A DNA stretch of 64,000 bases, from assembly GCF_002159845.1 (NCBI RefSeq), contig NZ_NFJK01000009.1:78054-142053 (forward strand). The letters run 5' to 3'. A program made the translations under genes and the position numbers. Below the pieces are notes generated by a model that saw only the letters and a program-made list of their open reading frames with translations, searched no databases and was not told the origin of the DNA. Shown here piece after piece: positions 51,260 through 59,886 of the stretch (within the stretch, counting starts at the first letter, position 1; the number at the start of each line of letters is the position of its first letter). Origin of the DNA: Anaeromassilibacillus sp. An250 (GTDB lineage: Bacteria > Bacillota > Clostridia > Oscillospirales > Acutalibacteraceae).

Positions 51260-52232
51260 AGGATTTCCTCTCGATTTTCTGAATCAAAAAATGGTTCCCG
51301 AGATTTTCGCAGCTGGTGGAATCGAATGTGTAGATGGATGTAGGTTTGTGCCAAAACACATAGGGGAGCAATTCCGCAGGGAAGATCTCTTTGATGCATT
51401 CCGCGTCCGGGAAGATTTTCCGATAGTTTAAGAAATCGTCCGGATGCTTTTTGATGATGAGGGGGACGTCCTGAAGGACGTTGACCCGCAGGAGTTTGTA
51501 GGAGCGAATCTGTTCCTCTTCACTCATCATATTGAGGTTGGCAAAGTGCTGCGTCAATAGGATGGCTTCCGCCTTTGTCCAAAGGCGGTGCTTGAGAAAG
51601 AAGTGGATCAAATGGTTCCGCTTCCGTTCCGGCAGATTTTGTAGGACTTCTTCCACGGAGAAGTCCACATACCGCTCCCCGGAGACGTCGATGGTCTGCG
51701 CCTTTTTTAGGCAGATGACGCTGCAAATGTAGGGATTTTCGCCGTTGAACAACCGGTGCTTGCGGGCGATCCTCGCATGGGTGGGGAAACTTGCGGCCAA
51801 GGTTTCGTACAGTTCGTTTGACCGGCTCAACATCCCCGCTGCATCTTCAAAAAAGTGGAAGGGCATCCGGTTTTGAATCAAGTAGAGCGAAAAATAAAAG
51901 TGCGCCCCCGCCACATAGATTTCGGAGAAATCTGTGATGGGGTGGGGGATGATCTGCTCATAACACAGCTTCACATCTTCCAAGATCTGCTGCTCCTCCC
52001 GGTGCAGAATGTGGAGATAGGGGAAGAGATACACCTCGTTGAACAGGCGCCGTGTCACCAGTTTCTTATATTGTGGGTACTTTTGGGTGATGAAGTCCGG
52101 AAGGATCAGCACGGCCCGTTCCCGGCTGTGGTAGGTCATGCGGTGCAGGATCACCTCCAACAGCTGGTAGGAACTCACCGCATGGTATAGGACGAGCGGC
52201 TTGTCCGATATGCTAGGCGATGTGTATTTCAT
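51249..52232 (-). CDS. GT52/GT38-like glycosyltransferase, copy 2
   Basis: 327 aa. It begins KPLVLYHAVSSYQLLEVILHRM and contains FHFFEDAAGMLSR near 126-138, LIIKKHPDDFLNY near 255-267 and IYTFDSTSCENL near 305, the same order of an E-D box, K-HP box and serine-rich end as in copy 1, with little direct identity. Probably a second CMP-sugar transferase adding to a growing chain. It overlaps the next and previous genes by 11 and 20 nt. Confidence 0.5.
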   Translation of the reverse strand: MKYTSPSISDKPLVLYHAVSSYQLLEVILHRMTYHSRERAVLILPDFITQKYPQYKKLVTRRLFNEVYLFPYLHILHREEQQILEDVKLCYEQIIPHPITDFSEIYVAGAHFYFSLYLIQNRMPFHFFEDAAGMLSRSNELYETLAASFPTHARIARKHRLFNGENPYICSVICLKKAQTIDVSGERYVDFSVEEVLQNLPERKRNHLIHFFLKHRLWTKAEAILLTQHFANLNMMSEEEQIRSYKLLRVNVLQDVPLIIKKHPDDFLNYRKIFPDAECIKEIFPAELLPYVFWHKPTSIYTFDSTSCENLGNHFLIQKIERKSYAE

Positions 52233-54222
52233 CCATCAACCCCTCCAGACCTTTTCGAAACGCTTTGTTTTTTCGGCTGCACACGCTGAGCATGGGCGCA
52301 TAGGCATCCCGCCCATGGATGGGGATGGAACACCCAAGGCGGCGTTCCACTTCCAAGAATTGCTGGACAAAATCCAGAATTCCCCGGTGAATTTCGCGAA
52401 TCCGTGCGGCATCGGCCCGGGATTCTTTGAAACGGCATTCACAGTGTCCATTTCGATCCCAGTAAAAGCCTTTCAAGCTTCCCTCCGGCGCGCCGAGTAG
52501 GAGCTCCCAATAGAGGTTGTGATTCTGCGCCGGATCATGGAATTTCCAAAGATCGCGGTTTTCACTTTGAGAATACAGATAGCTGACCAGCTTCCCCTGG
52601 AACAGGAAGGCTTCTCCTGTGTCGGGCTCCGGGCTATAGCAGGAATTGGTCCCGGCCAAAATCCCGGTGATGTCGCAGCGGAGCCCCCACAGGCGGTTCA
52701 CGGCGGCGTCAAGGGAAATGGCCCCGCTGCCTGCCCAGCCAATGTCGACCGCTGCGGCGCTACGGCACCCCTGCAAGACCTGGGAATAATAGGCTTTTCC
52801 CGCGTCCACCTGTTCCTGGTAGGCGTCCAAAACCTGTTCCCAAGCGTCCATGAAATATTTTTTAATCCTTCCGACATTTTTATACGTCAATTCCGCGTCC
52901 GGTTCGATTTCCACTGTATGGCAAAGCGGTTCTAAGAGATGGCCAAGCTCCATGCTCTCCAGGATCTGCCGGACGGTATACGTTTGATCGGTTTTGTGAA
53001 ACAGGAACCTGCGGAAATACGCCTCTTTATAGTAACCGGCTGTCAGCTTCGTGGCTGCCAGCCTGGACCAATAGACATATTGGGTTGTCTCTGTTTCATC
53101 GGGATACACCCGCCGGTATGCCTGCATCAAGACCGAACCGTCCCTTGACAGGAATAGGATTTTCTCAATGTCATGCGCTTTTACATAATCATGGATAAAT
53201 TGACAGTATCCCGCTACAAACAGCCCTCCGTAAATAAAGCCATATTCGTATTCCTGCGAATAGGAGGAAAGCCCATTGTGCATCTGTGCGTTGACGATCC
53301 CGCGGTAGATGCTACCGGTGATGGAGGACATGTCCGCCGGGCGAAAGCGGTTCCCCTGTTGATGGACATTGGGATAGAGGATCGCTTCCATCCGGTGGCG
53401 TTGGGCCTCTTGCAGATCGGAATGGCGGTTGTCTCCCACATGCACATAAGATTTCGCTTCGCCGAAGCGCTTTCGGATTTTCTCATAGAGATGGCCGTCA
53501 CTTTTGGACGCGCCAAATTCACAGGAGACAAACACATTGGAAAGGGTTCCATAGCCGCATTGACACAATAGTTTCTGGATAAAACCAGAGGGGAGATACA
53601 TATCGGAAGTTGCAACAATGGCTTTTCCCTGCGCTTGCAGAGCCTTGACGGCGCGGAGCATGTACGGATTGGCGAAGCAACACCGCAGTTCCCACGAGCT
53701 TTCCACCTGCATGCCGCGTTCTTTCGGAATTCCAGTTTCCCGCTCTATCTCTTCCCAGATCTCTTGAAAGGTGACTTCCCGCGTGCCGGTTTCCCTTTGC
53801 TTGTTTTTCCGCGCCTGTTCTTCCGCATCGATTCGGATCTGCCGGAAGTCGGGATAGCACAGCTCCATGCCCACTAGATAAAACAGGTCCGCCGGCTCGG
53901 AGAAGGGCCGGAACAGGAGCGTGTCAAATACATCCATAGAAATCACGTCGAAGGCCATCAGCTTCGCGGCAAAGGCCTCCGGGGATTCCCGCTCGCTGAG
54001 GGACGATTCGCTTCCGCCGCTGTAGAGACGCTTTTCCTCATAAAAAGGAAAGCGTTCCGGGCGCCCCAAGCTCTGCCGGAACAGAAGGTAGTACTGAACG
54101 TTCAGCCACAGCAGATAGAAAAGAACCTTCCAGCGCGCGGTGGTGTTTTGCCTTTGGTGGAGATACCGGTCCCGGATTCCGGGCACCCGGTTGACCAGGA
54201 GATGATAGATCCACGCCTTCAA
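52213..54222 (-). CDS. HAD-superfamily hydrolase with a C-terminal SRDG module
   Basis: 669 aa. Residues 90-285 are a HAD phosphatase: DVFDT at 97-101, ATSDMYLP near 198, GASKSDG near 232 and HVGDNRHSD near 252. From about 340 on, ILFLSRDGSVLMQAYRR and AAVDIGWAGSGAISL define a second module that also occurs, alone, in the 464-aa protein at 55798. Such proteins are frequent in polysaccharide loci; the HAD part may dephosphorylate a sugar or lipid intermediate, the second part is unassigned. Starts 4 nt from the ABC ATPase stop. Confidence 0.8.
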   Translation of the reverse strand: MKAWIYHLLVNRVPGIRDRYLHQRQNTTARWKVLFYLLWLNVQYYLLFRQSLGRPERFPFYEEKRLYSGGSESSLSERESPEAFAAKLMAFDVISMDVFDTLLFRPFSEPADLFYLVGMELCYPDFRQIRIDAEEQARKNKQRETGTREVTFQEIWEEIERETGIPKERGMQVESSWELRCCFANPYMLRAVKALQAQGKAIVATSDMYLPSGFIQKLLCQCGYGTLSNVFVSCEFGASKSDGHLYEKIRKRFGEAKSYVHVGDNRHSDLQEAQRHRMEAILYPNVHQQGNRFRPADMSSITGSIYRGIVNAQMHNGLSSYSQEYEYGFIYGGLFVAGYCQFIHDYVKAHDIEKILFLSRDGSVLMQAYRRVYPDETETTQYVYWSRLAATKLTAGYYKEAYFRRFLFHKTDQTYTVRQILESMELGHLLEPLCHTVEIEPDAELTYKNVGRIKKYFMDAWEQVLDAYQEQVDAGKAYYSQVLQGCRSAAAVDIGWAGSGAISLDAAVNRLWGLRCDITGILAGTNSCYSPEPDTGEAFLFQGKLVSYLYSQSENRDLWKFHDPAQNHNLYWELLLGAPEGSLKGFYWDRNGHCECRFKESRADAARIREIHRGILDFVQQFLEVERRLGCSIPIHGRDAYAPMLSVCSRKNKAFRKGLEGLMDEIHIA

Positions 54223-54225
54223 TGC

Positions 54226-55032
54226 TCACATCTCCTTCAATGTTTCGTAAGCGCGGCAGACCTCTTTTGGATTGCCATCCGCCCGCAGGCGGCCCTTTTC
54301 AATCCAGACAGCCCTGGAGCAATTGGCTTGAATGACCGAGGTGGAATGGGAGACCATCAGGACCGTGGAACCGCCGTGGATCATTTCGCGGATACGGGCC
54401 TCGCTTTTTTGCCGGAAGAACATGTCGCCCACGCTTAGAACTTCATCCAGAATGAGAATTTCCGGGGTATCCCGGATGGTCGCAATGGCAAAGCCAAGAC
54501 GCGAGACCATGCCGGAGGAATAGTTGCGTACCTTTTCCTCCATGAAACCTTCCAACTCCGCAAATTGGACAATCGCGCGGTATTTTTGATCGATGAAGCT
54601 CTTGGGGTATCCGATGATCGCGCCATTTAAATAGACGTTTTCCCGGCCGGTCAGCTCGGGATCAAAACCCGTCCCAAGGGTGAGAAGCTGAACGCTTTTC
54701 CGGTCCACCAGCACCTTGCCGCGGGTGGGGATCAGCGCCCCAGAGATGATCTTGAGCAAGGTGCTTTTTCCGGAGCCGTTCGTACCGATGATGCCGACAA
54801 CTTCGCCTTTTTGGATGGTCAAGTTAATATCATCCAGTGCCTTGAACATCTCGTAGTGGTTCTGTCCCCGCACGGCCCGCACCAGAAGCTCTTTGACGCT
54901 GGTGGCCTCATCTTTGGCCCGTTTGAACAGCATGCTTACATGGCTTACGACAATGGCGGGTTCTGGTTTGCTTTTTTGCCCTTGCGCTATGGCTGGCTTG
55001 TTTTCGGATGGCATTTGAACACCCGCCTCCAT
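54226..55032 (-). CDS. Polysaccharide ABC transporter ATPase (Wzt/TagH-like)
   Basis: 268 aa from ATG 55032, one base overlapping the permease stop. Walker A GTNGSGKST at 83-91, signature YSSGMVSRLGF near 180, Walker B ILILDEVLSVGD near 205, switch histidine in VSHS. Short form without the C-terminal carbohydrate-binding domain of some Wzt proteins. It drives export of an undecaprenyl-linked polymer with the adjacent permease. Confidence 0.93.
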   Translation of the reverse strand: MEAGVQMPSENKPAIAQGQKSKPEPAIVVSHVSMLFKRAKDEATSVKELLVRAVRGQNHYEMFKALDDINLTIQKGEVVGIIGTNGSGKSTLLKIISGALIPTRGKVLVDRKSVQLLTLGTGFDPELTGRENVYLNGAIIGYPKSFIDQKYRAIVQFAELEGFMEEKVRNYSSGMVSRLGFAIATIRDTPEILILDEVLSVGDMFFRQKSEARIREMIHGGSTVLMVSHSTSVIQANCSRAVWIEKGRLRADGNPKEVCRAYETLKEM

Positions 55033-55805
55033 CAAAGTTTCTGCATAATCCGATTCCGGTTCTTTTGAAAGATCAAAGAACCGATGGCATAGACGCCCAG
55101 ACTCCAAAATAGCATCTGGAACCATTCGATGCGCTCCGGCAACGCTCCCATCATCACGGCTTTCCGCATGCAGTGGATGAATGTATAGAGCGGGTTGTTC
55201 CAGATCACTACCCGGATAATCCCCTGAAGCTGCTCCACCGGGTAAAAAATCGCAGAGCAATACATCCAGATGGTCAGCAGCACCGTATAAAGGTGCTTCA
55301 CATCCCCAAAAAAGACATAGGCGGTGGCCAGCATGTAGGAGATTCCCAGAGAAAACAGAAACAGGAAGAGAATGATCAATGGGGAAAAGAGCATGGTCCA
55401 TTTGGGCGATACCTGGAATACGAAGAGCATGATGACATAGGCGATGAGCGAATAGCCGAGATTGATCAGGGCGGTATACACCCGGGTGAGGATGAACAAC
55501 TCCATGGGGAATTTGACTTTGAGCAACAACATTTTATTGTCCACCAGGGAGGTCATGGAGGCATTGGTGGCCCCTGTGAATGCCTGCCATAGGATGTTGC
55601 CGGTCAGGTAATAGATGGGATAGTTTTCGATGGAGCGGCGGAATAGTTGGGAAAAGATCAGGGAGAGGACCACCATGGAGAGAAGGGGATTCAGGACGCT
55701 CCAGATGATCCCCAGATAGGAGCGGGCATATTTTCGCTTGAGTTCCCTGGCCGTCAACTGCCGGATGACAAACGCATATTGCTTTCCCTGTTGTGCGTCA
55801 ATCAT
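55032..55805 (-). CDS. Polysaccharide ABC transporter permease (Wzm/TagG-like)
   Basis: 257 aa from ATG 55805 (RBS GGAGGGAT). Six predicted membrane segments; the N-terminal RQLTARELKRKYARSYLGIIWSVLNPLLSM is the standard ABC-2 amphipathic start of Wzm/TagG permeases. Forms the channel for the ATPase encoded directly after it. Confidence 0.93.
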   Translation of the reverse strand: MIDAQQGKQYAFVIRQLTARELKRKYARSYLGIIWSVLNPLLSMVVLSLIFSQLFRRSIENYPIYYLTGNILWQAFTGATNASMTSLVDNKMLLLKVKFPMELFILTRVYTALINLGYSLIAYVIMLFVFQVSPKWTMLFSPLIILFLFLFSLGISYMLATAYVFFGDVKHLYTVLLTIWMYCSAIFYPVEQLQGIIRVVIWNNPLYTFIHCMRKAVMMGALPERIEWFQMLFWSLGVYAIGSLIFQKNRNRIMQKL

Positions 55806-57192
55806 GTTTGCGATCCCTCCGTTTCCCTCTTCGAGTTTGCATCTGCTTTTTGCTATACCGTATCCATTTATAGAGGGTATACTGCCACAAATGATAGCGG
55901 ATATGCTTTCCACAGCGCACGACGCTCCCCTCGTACCAAGCGCTTTCCCGTACCGGCTTTTTTATTTTTCCGGAAAGGGCAAAGAGCTTATGGAATAAAT
56001 GGTTTTCTGCGAGTTCCTTTTCCGTCAGCGGGGCGGCAAGCGGCTGTTCGCCGCCCTCCAAAACGTCGTCCGAAAAGGGAAGGCTTCCAAAGCATTCCAC
56101 CTCCGCTTTGGAGGGGGTGGTCATAAACCTTGCCAGCAAGCGCTGGATGGTTTCCCTGTCGCGCGCAATGGCCTCCGGCTGCAGGCCGGTTTCCCTGGTC
56201 TCGTCTGCCAGCCGTTCGATGTAAGGCATCATCAGGTGCTCCAGCCGATGGACAAACGCATTCCTGTGCGCATCGGAGAGTCCATAATGCGGGAGATATT
56301 GTTCCCCCATCCGGCGGTATCCGGTCGTCATCCCGTGAGGGGCGGTGAAAATGGCCTCAAATAGACAGTTATTAAAAAAGATTTTTGGCGTTAGGCCATG
56401 ATCGGGCGCGAAATCGTAGCAATGGTATGCGCCACGGTCCGCGCCAGGGGGCAGGGCATACAGGCCCCAGTAGTACCCCTCCAATGGCTTTGTCCGCCCC
56501 ATGGAAGCAAGGACTTCGTTTAAGGCCATCTGCATGGAACCCACCCAGCCGCTGTCCACAATCGCGTCTGGCACTTCCTCCAGCAATCCCTCTTGTTGCA
56601 GGTATCCGGCCAACCCGGGCATGGCGTCGCGGGAATGGCAGTTCATCGCGTCGAGGAAGCGCTCGCACTGTTGCAGACGGCGGCGGACCTCTTGTAACTT
56701 GGCGTAGGGAATCACGTCCCCGGCCTTCCACGGAAGGGAGAGCGCCCCGGCGACGAGCCTCCGCTCTTGTTCGGTGAGCCCTGCCCGCGCGAGAATCTGA
56801 TCGAGCGTAACGTGGATTCCGCCCCGGCAGATTGCATCGAGGGCGGCCCCCTGATCCAGATGAAAGAAGGGAATCCGCAGGGAATAGCGCGAGCAGCTCA
56901 GGTACCGGCAGACGAGGGGAAGCTGCAACGTTTCGCAAAAGAGAAGCGCGGCCCGGGACATCAGATACCCGTCCCGCGCCAGAAAATAGAGCCGTTGTTT
57001 CCCACTTTTCAGGGTATGGTAGAGAAGCCACAGGGTAAATCCTCCCAGGGCCGGCGCCAATACATATTGGCAGACGGCCGCCATCGGGTCGTTCCCCGCG
57101 GCGGGTAATCCCCGGATGCGCCGCTCCATGGCGGGATTCCCCTTGAGATCGTCCCGGTATTGTTCCAGCCGGTTTTGCTGTGCGTCCCTCAT
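55798..57192 (-). CDS. Standalone SRDG-module protein (464 aa)
   Basis: 464 aa from ATG 57192 (GGGAGAG upstream); this start avoids overlap with the GT2 gene. It has RLYFLARDGYLMSRAALLF near 67 and AIVDSGWVGSMQMAL near 211, paralleling ILFLSRDGSVLMQA and AAVDIGWAGSGAISL in the HAD protein, but no HAD domain. The function of this module is not known to me; its repeated presence in one operon suggests a recurring step, possibly an enzymatic modification of the polymer. Basic C-terminus (RRGKRRDRKHD). Confidence 0.7.
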   Translation of the reverse strand: MRDAQQNRLEQYRDDLKGNPAMERRIRGLPAAGNDPMAAVCQYVLAPALGGFTLWLLYHTLKSGKQRLYFLARDGYLMSRAALLFCETLQLPLVCRYLSCSRYSLRIPFFHLDQGAALDAICRGGIHVTLDQILARAGLTEQERRLVAGALSLPWKAGDVIPYAKLQEVRRRLQQCERFLDAMNCHSRDAMPGLAGYLQQEGLLEEVPDAIVDSGWVGSMQMALNEVLASMGRTKPLEGYYWGLYALPPGADRGAYHCYDFAPDHGLTPKIFFNNCLFEAIFTAPHGMTTGYRRMGEQYLPHYGLSDAHRNAFVHRLEHLMMPYIERLADETRETGLQPEAIARDRETIQRLLARFMTTPSKAEVECFGSLPFSDDVLEGGEQPLAAPLTEKELAENHLFHKLFALSGKIKKPVRESAWYEGSVVRCGKHIRYHLWQYTLYKWIRYSKKQMQTRRGKRRDRKHD

Positions 57193-57209
57193 GCTTGGTT
57201 GTCTCTCCC

Positions 57210-58043
57210 TTATTTTGGCATCTGCTGAGGTTTCTTCTTCCTCCAATGTTTGATCGAATGGTGAGCGGAAGCCGGAACCGCGCCCACCAGCAGAGGCTTC
57301 ATCACATAAAAAAACGTCCCTGGACGCAAAATGCCCAGGTCCTGGAACCCATGGTACCGCACCTTCATTTCCCGAATGCGCCGCCGGTAGGTCCGCTTGC
57401 GATAGGATTCGCGGTCCTCCCAGTATTGCAGAAGGGGTTCCTGCAAGTTGTATCCCTGGTTTCCCCGGCTGTGAAGCCGCATGAACAATTCATAGTCCTC
57501 GCACTGAACCACGGAACTGGATGGGTCGTATCCTCCGTGTCCGAGCAACACCCCTGCCCGAAACAGGACGGAAGGATGGATATACGGGGAATTCCAAAGG
57601 AAATCCCTGCCTTGCGGGGTCTCCGGCACGGATTCGATGCCCCAGACGCCGTGGGAATCCACCAATTCCGCAAGGGAACCCACCCACTGATATTGTGAAT
57701 GCGTTTCCAAAAAGTCCAATTGCTTTTGAAAGCGGTCCGGCTTGGAAACGTCGTCATCGTCCATCCGGGCGATATAAGAACCGGAAGCCGAACGGATGCA
57801 GACATTCAGCGCGTGGGCCAGTCCGCGGTTCTGCTGGCCGTGTAGCAAAAGGATGCGAGGGTCCAACGCTGCCGCTGCTTGAATCAAAGATGTGAAGGGG
57901 GCTTGTGAACCGTCGTCGTAGAGCAGGAGCTCCCACTCTGCAAAGCTCTGGTCGATCACAGACTGCACGGAGCGGAAGAGGCGTTCCTGCGAGGCCGGAT
58001 TATATACCCCCATGATGACGCTGATTTTTATATTGTTTTTCAT
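57210..58043 (-). CDS. Glycosyltransferase family 2
   Basis: 277 aa. ISVIMGVYNPASQERLFRSV, LYDDGS near 41-46 and DDDD at 95-98 (metal site) define GT2; YDPSSSVVQCEDYELFMRL near 175 carries the catalytic ED. Likely adds one hexose to the repeat unit on the cytoplasmic face. The start overlaps the GT4 gene by 44 nt. Confidence 0.9.
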   Translation of the reverse strand: MKNNIKISVIMGVYNPASQERLFRSVQSVIDQSFAEWELLLYDDGSQAPFTSLIQAAAALDPRILLLHGQQNRGLAHALNVCIRSASGSYIARMDDDDVSKPDRFQKQLDFLETHSQYQWVGSLAELVDSHGVWGIESVPETPQGRDFLWNSPYIHPSVLFRAGVLLGHGGYDPSSSVVQCEDYELFMRLHSRGNQGYNLQEPLLQYWEDRESYRKRTYRRRIREMKVRYHGFQDLGILRPGTFFYVMKPLLVGAVPASAHHSIKHWRKKKPQQMPK

Positions 58044-59226
58044 AGACGCTCCGTTCGATCCGCTTGCTCACTTCGGAATATATTTCCTGCATGAGGGCGT
58101 TTGTATGGCTTTTGGCAAAAGGTTTTGCGGATTCCCTGCAAAGGGCCTTCATGTTCTCTTTTTTGGGCCCGTCCAGCTTTCGGATGGTTTCAATTCCTTC
58201 CCGGAATTCTTCCGCTGTGTTGTGGCGGCAGACAAACCCATTTTGCCCGTGTTTCATATATTCCCGAGTCCCGCGGTTGTCCGCTGCGATGACCGGGACC
58301 CCCATTGCTAGCGATTCCAGACCGGCCATCCCCAATCCCTCTCGCTTGGAGGGAAGAATGGAAGCGTCCGCACAGCCGAGGATTTTTGGGATGTCGGTAC
58401 AATAGCCGTACAAGGCGACGTTTTCGGTCAGTCCCATTTCCCCGATCCATCCCGCCATGCGTTCCCGAAGGAACCCATCCCCGCAGACGCCGTATCGAAG
58501 GTGTTTCAGATGCTTTTGGCGTCGTTTCATCTCCGCCAGAGCTTCCAGGACGATTTTCTGATTTTTGTTTTCGTTGAGTTCCCCAATGGAGACCAGGAAA
58601 AAATCGTCCTTTCCAATCCCTTGCTTTTCCCGCAGGGATTCACGCTGCTGCTCGGAGAAAGGTTGAAATGTATCCAGATCAAGCCCTATGCCGGGAATAT
58701 GATAGAGGAGGCCGTTGGGCTTTAATCGAAAGGTTTGGGCGGCTTGGTAATCTTCCTGATTGATCACAATCAGGATGTCGGTATACCGTGCCAGAATTTT
58801 TTCCACTTGGTAATAGACCGATCGGTTGAACAGCGGCGCCCCCTTGTAAAAATGGAATCCATGCGCCGTGTAGATCACAATTAGATCCCGATCCCGGCAC
58901 AACTTTCCAGCTAAGCGTCCCAAAAGCCCGCCCACCGGTGTGTGGCAATGGATGGCTTGAATGGAATAGCGATGGATCAGCTGCAAAAGCTGATGCAGCG
59001 CCCGTTGATTATCCTGCCAAACGAAGGGGGACCGGGCAATGTCGATGTGGTGCAGGAACACGCCCATTTTTTGAATTTCTTTCTGATAGGAGACATAATG
59101 GGGCTCTAGGGTGTTTGTCGCGTAATGCACGATGTAGCCCATGCGCTGCAATCGTTTGACGTCCTCCCGCTCGAATTTCCAAAGGAAGTCGTGGGTGGTC
59201 GCCAGGATCAGGATGTGCTTCTCCAT
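58000..59226 (-). CDS. Glycosyltransferase family 4
   Basis: 408 aa from ATG 59226 (GGGGGAT upstream). GT-B fold: HCHTPVGGLLGRLAGK and YTAHGFHFYKG in the N-half, VSIGELNENKNQ near 215, and the donor-binding EGLGMAGLESLAMGVPVIA near 290. This is the common CapM/WcaC-like kind, which often adds the second sugar. First gene of the leftward operon; a promoter must lie in 59247-59600 but was not clearly identified. Confidence 0.91.
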   Translation of the reverse strand: MEKHILILATTHDFLWKFEREDVKRLQRMGYIVHYATNTLEPHYVSYQKEIQKMGVFLHHIDIARSPFVWQDNQRALHQLLQLIHRYSIQAIHCHTPVGGLLGRLAGKLCRDRDLIVIYTAHGFHFYKGAPLFNRSVYYQVEKILARYTDILIVINQEDYQAAQTFRLKPNGLLYHIPGIGLDLDTFQPFSEQQRESLREKQGIGKDDFFLVSIGELNENKNQKIVLEALAEMKRRQKHLKHLRYGVCGDGFLRERMAGWIGEMGLTENVALYGYCTDIPKILGCADASILPSKREGLGMAGLESLAMGVPVIAADNRGTREYMKHGQNGFVCRHNTAEEFREGIETIRKLDGPKKENMKALCRESAKPFAKSHTNALMQEIYSEVSKRIERSVYEKQYKNQRHHGGI

Positions 59227-59624
59227 GATGAACGATCCCCCAATCATTCCGATAGGATAAAAGCGGACAAGCGACGAGAATCGTATGATTCAAAGGCCTG
59301 TACATAGAGTGCATAGATGACGTAGCGAAGCAGCATTCCTCGATACGGAATCGCGTAAGTGCAAAAAAATTGTTTGCGAAGAACGTTGGAATCCTTGCAA
59401 GTCACTTATAGACAGTTTCGTCATTTATTAGAGGCTTTATTCTTGCTGGGAATCGCCGGAATAGAATCCCATCTTTTTTCCAGCTCTTTGTATGGCCTTA
59501 GCATAAACATATATATTTTTTGCTGGTAGTTCCGCAGGCAAAGAGCCCATATTAAAATTAACTGTGTACGCAAATTATAAAAATAACCTAAAAACAATCA
59601 TTTCGTTTTGTAAAATAGTTAAGA
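59227..59624. other. Divergent intergenic region
   Basis: 398 nt without a gene. It becomes strongly AT-rich after 59500. It should carry the promoter of the polysaccharide operon; I could not settle on one -35/-10 pair on the minus strand. Confidence 0.4.
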
Positions 59625-59653
59625 TTGAATATTTATTACATGGATGTTAAAAT
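59625..59653 (+). promoter_or_regulatory. Probable promoter of the secreted glycosidase gene
   Basis: TTGAAT (59625-59630), 17 nt, TAAAAT (59648-59653), giving a leader of about 230 nt. In the leader TATGCGGCC (59713-59721) is fully complementary to GGCCGCATA (59797-59805). Confidence 0.5.
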
Positions 59654-59886
59654 ATAGAATGGTTACTTAGAAAATGGATCGGATAGGGAAGGGGGGAGAA
59701 AAGCAGCGCTTATATGCGGCCTATGATGGAGCTATGTAAAAACATTTTTCCCATAGATTTCCGATTCGCCGTCATGCATGGCGTGCCGTGCTTTTGGGCC
59801 GCATAATGGCAAAGGGCTAAGAGAATCTATTGGGATTTTCTGTGCCCTTATGGGATTTAAGGAGTTAGAGAAAAGGAGTGGAAGGT

